A DNA stretch of 64,000 bases from Micromussa lordhowensis. Its lineage: Eukaryota > Cnidaria > Anthozoa > Scleractinia > Lobophylliidae. The position numbers and the translations under genes are program-made. The stretch covers positions 16,040,823 to 16,104,822 of the forward strand of contig OZ026600.1 of assembly GCA_964020085.1 (NCBI GenBank), given 5' to 3'. Below are positions 57,701 through 64,000 of this stretch, piece after piece (positions within the stretch are counted from its first letter, which is position 1; each line of letters begins with the position of its first letter). The notes under the pieces were generated by a model that saw only the letters and a list, made by a program, of their open reading frames with translations, did not search any database and was not told the origin of the DNA.

Positions 57701-57701
<1 letters not shown>

Positions 57702-57804
57702 TTTCTCTCATGCTATCTTTCAAACATGATCGGCAGTCATGAATATAACAAGATATTTCACACAACTGAAGCCATGAAAATCATGTGTTCTAAAGGCATT
57801 GTGG

Positions 57805-58040
57805 TCAAGTGTCGATCAATAGCCTTAATCAGCCCAAGATCAACATCTCGATCGACAAACGATCGACATCCCAATCAATCCTCGGTCAACACTCAATTGG
57901 CACTTGAATGACATCTCGACTGACACTCGATCAGCATTCCGTCAATAGTCAGCCGAGTGTCTACCAACTCATATGCAATGATAGAAAATTAGTTGACTCC
58001 CAACTGAGATGTCAATCGAGTATCGATTGAGTGTCAGTTT
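57805..58040. repeat. Cryptic short repeat rich in TCGA and TCAAC
   Basis: Words such as catctcgatcgac, actcgatcagca and gtcaatcgagtatcgattgag recur in both orientations every 15-25 bp. It looks like a decayed minisatellite. Confidence 0.5.
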
Positions 58041-58239
58041 CCCCTAATATTTGTAAGAAACTTCATTCGCCCATTGGGCAAGTTACAGATGGAATTGAGC
58101 CTGACTGGAAACTCCATCAGCCCTGAGCAGGACAGGCCTTTCTTTGCACTCACTGTACAATGCATGTGTATGAAATACTTATAGGTTGGTGTGTTGTTCA
58201 TGTAATGTATGTATAGCCAACTGTGTTTGCCATATTTAA

Positions 58240-58603
58240 AGGGGCTCAGTCACGGTATTTTAAAAATTACTGTTAAATTGAAGGAAACCTAAAAATAATA
58301 CTTTACAAAGATAGAAAATCATCAAAGAGATGATAATAAACCATAAAGGAACACAAGTGGTCAAGGATGGAGAAGATTGACACGGACTGCAAACAACGAT
58401 TTTGAAAAGTTTAAAAATTCAAAATCGTTGTTTTGCAACCCATGTCAATCTTCTCCATCCTTGACCATCTGTGTTCCTTTATGGTTTATTATCATCTCTT
58501 TGATGATCTTCTATCTTTGTAAAGTATTATTTTTAGGTTTTCTTCATTTAACGGTAATTTTGTCAATGCTTAAAATAACTCAAAATACCGTGACTGAGCC
58601 CCT
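58240..58603. mobile_element. TTAA-flanked foldback MITE, 364 bp
   Basis: The inverted ends, AGGGGCTCAGTCACGGTATT and its complement, extend into arms of about 150 bp that pair almost throughout (including gatggagaagattgaca). TTAA lies at 58236-58239 and 58604-58607. Confidence 0.9.
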
Positions 58604-59014
58604 TTAAATCTTTAGGTTTCAGGCACTTGTACTGTAGCTGACATTCTTATTAGGTGAAACCAAAGTTAACTTAAGTGCATCACTGACTCGTGTGGAGGTG
58701 CAGTAGTCTCTTGGTTAGAGCATTGGAGCAGTTTGAGGTTATAGTTAAGACAATAAAGTTTACTCCATCCAGGATGCCAGTTAACCAGAAGGTAAACCAG
58801 CTGACAAAATGGTGGCCTGCTACTGTAGTTACTTGAACCTTGCAATGGACTATCATTCCATCCATGTTGGGGAAGAATTTATGGTCAAAAATTCATCTCA
58901 TGATAAACTCAGTACTATAATCCTACTTGTATAAGTTGATGGTTTCTAAAGAAGACCTTTTTGTACATGTATGTAAATGGATTTAATTTTGTGGGATATT
59001 TGTGCTTTTTATAG

Positions 59015-60298
59015 GGAGAATGAAGAACCAAACCAACAGATAGCAAATACATTACTGAAAGAAATTCAGGAAGTTGAGCAAATTAAAAATGATGCCACCA
59101 GCACAGAGAGGAGAGTTCTGGGTAAGCTCTTGTAAATGTTTGAGAGGACTACTATAAAATTCGCAGGTGTGCTCATCATATATTTCGAATGAAACATACA
59201 GGTACATATGTTGCAGGTACATGTATTACAGAATACAAATAATAATTTACATACCAGTACATAAATTGTAAAAGACATCTTGAGAAGGAAGTTGTCAAAG
59301 ATTATGTGGCAATTTCCAACTTGAAGATAACTTTATCTGTAAGTGTAGGAGGTCCAAAAAAGAGAACACCTACTACTTCTTTGGAAAGTATCTGGCAAGC
59401 ACTGTTATAACTATTTACATATTATATTATGAGAATTAAAACCAAAATACATGTAACCCTCCCTTGATTAGAAGACCAACATCATACTTTCAATTAAACA
59501 AAGATCATGGTTAAGACGAATTCCCCAAAACGTTCAAGCAATAAGTAAAAAAAATAATTATTAGAAAGCTACTTGTAGCATGGTAATATTTTGAACACTA
59601 TTTGCAGGGTTTGTATGGGTCCTGGAAAACCTGGTGAGACCTTGAATTTTATTGTGGCATTTTCCAGGGCTGGAAAGTCCTGGAAAAAGTCTTCTTGTCC
59701 TGTTTTGATTGGCCAGACAGCAAGTGATTACTTTAAGAAAACATGACAAATCATTTTGTAGAATGAGTGTAAACAGTATGTAATACAGTAAACATCAAGT
59801 TCTGATTTGTTTGAATATAAAACATTTACTAAAGTCACTAAATAAATTTATCAACCCTTTTAGAAGCTTGATAGAAGACTGAAAGTGGTCAGAGAAGAGG
59901 AAAAGAGTGGTCAAATGTATGAGGCCCTGCATGTAGGCCTAATCTCTTCAGACGAGTCTGACACAGAGGGCAATGCGTTGGACACCAGACCTCTCTCTTA
60001 ACCTGACCCCAGTTGTTCGAAAGGTGGATAACACTATCCACCGGATAAATCACTATCCAGCGGATAACGCGGTTTGTTTTGTTAACACTTATCTGCTGGA
60101 TAGTGATTTATCGGGCGGATAGCGTTATCCACCTTTCGAACAACCGGGGCCTGGAGGACAGAGGAAGCAAGCAGGTATTTTCGACTGCTTGATGAGCGTT
60201 GGAAGGCAGGCATGACATTCCAGAGACTTGGTCTTTCAAATGAAAGGACTACAACTGGAGTCCCACAACAATTGCTTTGGGCCATGCATGCTGATTAA
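59015..60298 (+). pseudogene. Exons of a transposon-type gene, last exon split by a MITE
   Basis: Blocks bounded by splice sites are 59015-59121 (EEPNQQIANTLLKEIQEVEQ, donor gtaagc), possibly about 59285-59340, and 59864-60001 (KLDRRLKVVREEEKSGQM, then GLISSDESDTEGNAL). The last runs to TAA 59999-60001, at the edge of a 144-bp MITE. On the far side of the MITE the reading resumes with YFRLLDERWKAGMTFQRLGL and ends at TAA 60296-60298. The protein is charged and partly coiled-coil. It resembles short cnidarian proteins with a VGLISSDESD motif, but I can assign no function. An upstream exon may lie at about 57060-57250. Confidence 0.45.
60007..60150. mobile_element. Foldback MITE inserted in a coding exon
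   Basis: The ends ccccagttgttcgaaaggtg and its complement (ending caaccgggg) extend into ggataacrctatcc arms, so almost the whole 144 bp pairs with itself. CCTG occurs at both flanks. I recognise it as a frequent cnidarian MITE. Confidence 0.85.
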
Positions 60299-61200
60299 GG
60301 GACAGTATAATTTTATTTAAGGGTCTTATGCAAATGTGATGATGATTTATTACATGTATGTGTACTTGTGTCTTTTCTGGCATGCAGACCGGATGTACTG
60401 CATATTCAAATCAGTATTGGAGTAAATAGAAAGAGAATTTTAATGGAAGTCTCAAAACTGGATACCAGTACATGGTTTTTGCATAAAACCCTTCATTTAT
60501 AACTTTAATGAAATTTTTCTGTCAAATTGTTTGCTTTTTTGCTAGTTGAAAAGTTAACACTGTAAAAAAGCCTATTACTTGATGAAGCTGGCTACTGCCT
60601 TATTAAGACATGCAACTTGTGCTGTGTTCACAACACAGTACTGAGTACTGAAACATGTTTACAATAAACATGTTTCAACAAAACACATTTCCTGTAGACA
60701 TGCTTAATTTATGCAGTTTTATTGAGTATGATTAAGGCAACCAAGTGTTGGGATTTCAAAGTATTGCTTCAAATTGCATTATTTAAGATTGTATTTGTTT
60801 GTAACAGGCCTAGTTAAGCTAATGATTGATGTGACCACCATCCAGATCATTTATCAGAATCTTATTTTTAAGAGCAGTACATTGTGAGTGGTATTAACTG
60901 GACAAATCATACACTGTTTTCTAAGTAAGATAGGCTGAATGTTCTTGTTGGGTTGGTGATTGTTCACCTGTCAAATAGATCCTGGCTATACACGGTGTAG
61001 ATATTTTTAAATAATATTCCTTTAAAGGGTCAAGTGAAACAACTCTCTTGTTAAAGTAAAGTATTGTTATAATTTGTTTGTTAGAATGGGAAATTACCCT
61101 CGTATTTTATGTGAATAGTTGTACATCTGTAGATAGTAAACAGTGCTATACATTAAATAAATCATATTTTTAGAATTAACAAACTCTTTGTTTTTGCTGT
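60299..61200. other. No feature recognised
   Basis: AT-rich interior of the 7.8-kb element. A short inverted pair (aaacatgtttacaataaacatgttt) lies near 60650. There is no coding frame with recognisable motifs. Confidence 0.4.
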
Positions 61201-61329
61201 TCTGACTGGGAAAGGGAGTGAGCGAACAATGCTGGCCGATGGCACTGAAAAACACCCGAATACTCCGTCCCAGGAAATGCAAGAAAACGCGAGGAAATAC
61301 GTTCGAGTTCGCGCAATTTTCCACCCATT

Positions 61330-61760
61330 AACTGAACGGTGAAGCGTTTTCTTGAATTCACCCGAACTCACTGTCCCAGAAAATACAAGAAATTTCCTGC
61401 GAACACGGGAAGACACGATATTTTCCAAAAGTTCATCGAACGGTGAACATTGGAAAACAAGCGTTTACTTGAATTCACGCGCGTTTGCTGGTAGGGAAAA
61501 TGCAAGAAAAGCACAAGAGGACTTCTGAAAAGGCAAGAACACACGATAATTTCCGTACGTTTACCGAACGGTGAACGTTGGAAAACATGCGTTTTCTTGA
61601 ATTCCCTAGAATTCGCCGTCTCGGAAAATAAAAGAAAACAGGAGAAAACTTCTGTGAACGCGAGAATACACTATGCTTTCCTTACGTTAACCGAGCAGTG
61701 AATTGTGGAAAACAGTGTGTTTTGCGAGATTTACCGGCATTTGGCGCTCTGGAAAACAAG
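61330..61760. repeat. Right subterminal array, period about 127 bp
   Basis: The phrase gaacggtgaacgttggaaaa, with a following gcgttttcttgaattc, recurs near 61335, 61439, 61567 and, diverged, 61692. It mirrors in style the left array but has a different unit length. Confidence 0.7.
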
Positions 61761-62139
61761 GGAAAATGCCGGTTTTCAACTGTTAACCCTGGATGAACGT
61801 GAAGTTTTACACCGGGAAAACATCTGTGAACGCAGGCAAACAAGACATTCGCCAAGTGTTAACCGACCGGTTAATTCCAGTAAACGCGCATTTTCTGGCG
61901 TTCACCGTAACAGAAAACTAGCGGATAATGGAACGAATACTCGAATTCACCGGCAGCAAAACACTTCGAAAATCTTGGATTTTCCGATTGGTGAACACCA
62001 GAAAATGTAAGCAAATGCCACGTTTTGCGTAAATTCACTGCGCGTTTTCTAAACGGTGAACGCCATCTTTTTTGCCGTGTCACTTCCCTTTCTCACCCAA
62101 GTCAACTAACCAAAAACTCCGTAAAATCATCCTTTTCCG

Positions 62140-62690
62140 CGTCTGTTGAGAAGATGTTTTACTCAAATAAATTCTATCAAGACTTGGCTACTATTGGAAC
62201 TTAACTTTATCTTCATGTCTCCGGAAAATCTGTTGTATTTTTTTCGTGTGAGGTGAAAACGTGTTTGACTCAAATAAATAAGGCTGACTGTTGGTGAAAC
62301 TTGGGTTTTACTTAAGCTTCATTTCTCCGGGAAATCCGTGAAATCCGTTTTCTCCGTGTGTGGTGAACAGTTGTTTGAGAGAAATGAATTGCACGAAGGA
62401 CCTTAAAGCAAAATGAACAGATATCCGCTAAATCCGGAAAATCCGTCTTTTCTTTAGCAAGATTAATGAAAGATTGATGCATGATAACTTGCAGGATGAA
62501 TTGATTGACAATATGGAATGTATTAATCCCACAGAACTTCAAGACATGAATGGTTAATGATCAAACTTACAGAAATGACTGACTGCTGACTGACAAACTT
62601 TAAAAAAGAGGATGGAAAAGACGGATTTCACGGATTTCCCGGAGACATGAATTGCGAATGAACAAACTTACAGAAATGAGTGACTGCTGA
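62140..62690. repeat. Diverged tandem repeats with TTCCGGAAATCC-type motifs
   Basis: A unit with actcaaataaat, then tttctccggaaaatc, recurs at about 62160, 62270 and 62380. A second, inverted-orientation unit (gactgctgactgacaaactt) occurs at 62580 and 62681, spaced 101 bp. Confidence 0.6.
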
Positions 62691-62948
62691 CTGACAAACT
62701 TTAAAAAAAGAGGAGGGAAAAGACGGATTTTCCGGATTTCCCGGAAATATGAATATATCAATATTAATTTAATATAATACTTCTCTTATTTACTGTAAGT
62801 ATCTTATATAATATATTATATAATTTATTATATAAGATACTTACAGTAAATAAGAGAAGTATTATATTAAATTAATATTGATATATTCATATTTCCGGGA
62901 AATCCGGAAAATCCATCTTTTCCGTCCTCTTTTTTTAAAGTTTGTCAG
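62691..62948. repeat. 258-bp near-perfect palindrome
   Basis: The left arm from ctgacaaactttaaaaaaag pairs with the right arm ending ttttttaaagtttgtcag. The inner 100 bp of each arm, including aatacttctcttatttac, are identical in reverse complement around an AT-only centre near 62820. It is either a foldback MITE or the inverted junction of a transposon end. Confidence 0.9.
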
Positions 62949-63009
62949 AAATATTATACAACAGTTCCTGTCAAGTCTACACAGTTCTTCCCTGGACTTA
63001 CAAGAAATG

Positions 63010-63046
<37 letters not shown>

Positions 63047-63150
63047 CATTGCATATTGTAAGAAAAGCAAGAACTCTGGTGAAAATAAAAATCCCACCAC
63101 TACAGCAATATCTGAAACAGAAAGGGCTGGCTTGCAATACCTGGGAGGTC

Positions 63151-63183
<33 letters not shown>

Positions 63184-63184
63184 A

Positions 63185-63223
<39 letters not shown>

Positions 63224-63334
63224 CAAGGCTGGCAAACTTGATTGTATCAATGACCCAAAGCAAAAGCTGATTTCATGTTTGAACCGTGGTGGGCTATGGT
63301 CAATTACAGAGCCGGCTCAGAACATTTTTGTAAA

Positions 63335-63367
<33 letters not shown>

Positions 63368-63396
63368 GGTGGCTTCACAAGGAATTGAAATTATTG

Positions 63397-63433
<37 letters not shown>

Positions 63434-63477
63434 CTCTAACTATGGCTTGATCATAACTGATGCAGAAATCAAGCCAT

Positions 63478-63514
<37 letters not shown>

Positions 63515-63625
63515 TACTTTATATGTACGAGTTCGTTCATTCTCCTTTGCAAGGGATGTGATTGAGAAATACAAGATCAGAATGAAGCAAACAAAGGGGA
63601 AGTCTCTTCGCACGGACATTAGTCA

Positions 63626-63656
<31 letters not shown>

Positions 63657-63662
63657 TTTTAA
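62949..63662 (+). CDS. Last exon of a cnidarian transposon-associated gene
   Basis: The frame is open from an acceptor-like ag at 62947-62948 to the stop at 63660-63662. It reads VPVKSTQFFPGLTRNAATLL, ETERAGLQYLGGHVLHNLYK, SQQAMAILKAGKL, LNRGGLWSITEPAQ and VLHGIITLYVRVRSFSFA. I recognise this as the conserved C-terminal part of a protein family present in many copies in cnidarian genomes and probably transposase-derived. No catalytic residues are evident in this part. The acceptor coincides with the edge of the 258-bp palindrome, so the palindrome may have removed or replaced the real upstream intron. Upstream exons are not found in the window. Confidence 0.55.
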
Positions 63663-64000
63663 AAATCTCCATTTATATTTAATTTACTTTTGTGAACAAC
63701 ACATAGCAAAGTTGTTTACAACATTATTAAGAAAATTAACGTGGTTTCTAATGTTTAGTTCCAAACAATATGTTACAATGACACTGCTAAAACATTCATC
63801 TCATCTCATAAATGGAAGTTAGAGTATTGTGGAAAACTACTTGTGAATAATATAATTCCAAAACATGTTATAATGTTGTGATGGTCTATTAGTTAATACT
63901 GGCATTTGTAGTTTGTGTGCCATTTCACAATGCAAATCATAAAAAAAAACTACTCCCTATGCTACATCTTAGGACTGCTGAAGCAAGGCTGCAACCTACA
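63663..64000. other. No feature recognised
   Basis: AT-rich 3' flank of the preceding exon. No open frame or repeat is evident before the window ends. Confidence 0.5.

Larger units (their letters stand above)
54322..62082. mobile_element. 7.8-kb inverted-repeat element with long subterminal arrays
   Basis: The left end, ACACGGCAAGAAAACCC then TTCACCGT, is mirrored at the right end (ACGGTGAACGCC, then TTTTTTGCCGTGT). About 21 of 28 bases pair. Both ends continue into arrays of GAAAAC and GTGAAC-type motifs, about 0.8 kb on each side (54330-55150 and 61200-62070). The target duplication is not clear. Exon-like blocks on the plus strand between 57060 and 60298 may belong to it. The superfamily is unknown to me. 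An alternative is a large composite of two related terminal regions that trap unrelated DNA. Confidence 0.5.

Noticed and set aside
57535..57765. Poly-leucine membrane-like protein.
   Set aside because: It is the complement of a (TAA)n microsatellite.
1..64000. Transfer RNA or ribosomal RNA genes.
   Set aside because: I saw no A-box and B-box pairs or conserved rRNA blocks on either strand while reading; weak tRNA-like elements could be missed by eye.

Overview
This window is eukaryotic, intron-containing, AT-rich DNA, most likely from an anthozoan cnidarian (coral or sea anemone). That is an inference from the mix of mobile elements and from short cnidarian-type transposon proteins I recognise. 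I see no ribosomal or transfer RNA, no bacterial-style operon and no convincing ordinary host gene. Nearly everything readable is transposable-element DNA, much of it nested.

The first 41.6 kb is largely one stack of insertions. An old minus-strand LINE (LINE-A) survives as three pieces at about 3085-3820, 32192-32365 and 41543-41600. A full-length plus-strand L1/Tx1-like LINE (LINE-B, 3821-32191) split it, leaving a 12-bp target duplication (3809-3820 and 32192-32203, one mismatch). LINE-B was in turn interrupted by five elements. These are a minus-strand truncated LINE (LINE-C, 4829-7468, 8-bp duplication), a 1.34-kb TTAA-flanked element (10521-11860), a 9.06-kb transposon with 126-bp inverted repeats and a 9-bp duplication (11945-21005), a 6.5-kb TTAA-flanked transposon (21777-28277) and a truncated LINE (LINE-D, 28714-32053, 14-bp duplication). 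LINE-D itself carries a 0.72-kb TTAA element.

The 9-kb element pairs a multi-exon transposase (zinc-finger N-terminus) with a RecQ-like helicase on the other strand, and both are now broken. The 6.5-kb element pairs an 11-exon transposase with a convergent spliced small gene whose cysteine-rich domain resembles the P2X7 C-terminal domain.

From 32366 to 41542, two LTRs with a CAAG duplication bound a Ty3/gypsy element joined to a DIRS-like tyrosine-recombinase retrotransposon. A Tigger/pogo transposon (37148-39975) sits inside the DIRS part. Its transposase is fully open, and a divergently transcribed HIRAN-like accessory ORF lies beside it.

From 41.6 to 64 kb come a C2H2 fragment, a protein-kinase gene with one frameshift, a degenerate Helitron, a PIF/Harbinger element (transposase plus Myb-like gene), an unrecognised multi-exon gene, a 7.8-kb inverted-repeat element with long subterminal arrays (54322-62082), a 258-bp palindrome, and the last exon of a cnidarian transposon-associated gene. 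Foldback MITEs and microsatellites are scattered throughout.

All calls were made by eye. Splice sites, duplications and frameshifts were read directly from the bases. Family names rest on motif recognition and were not checked against any database.
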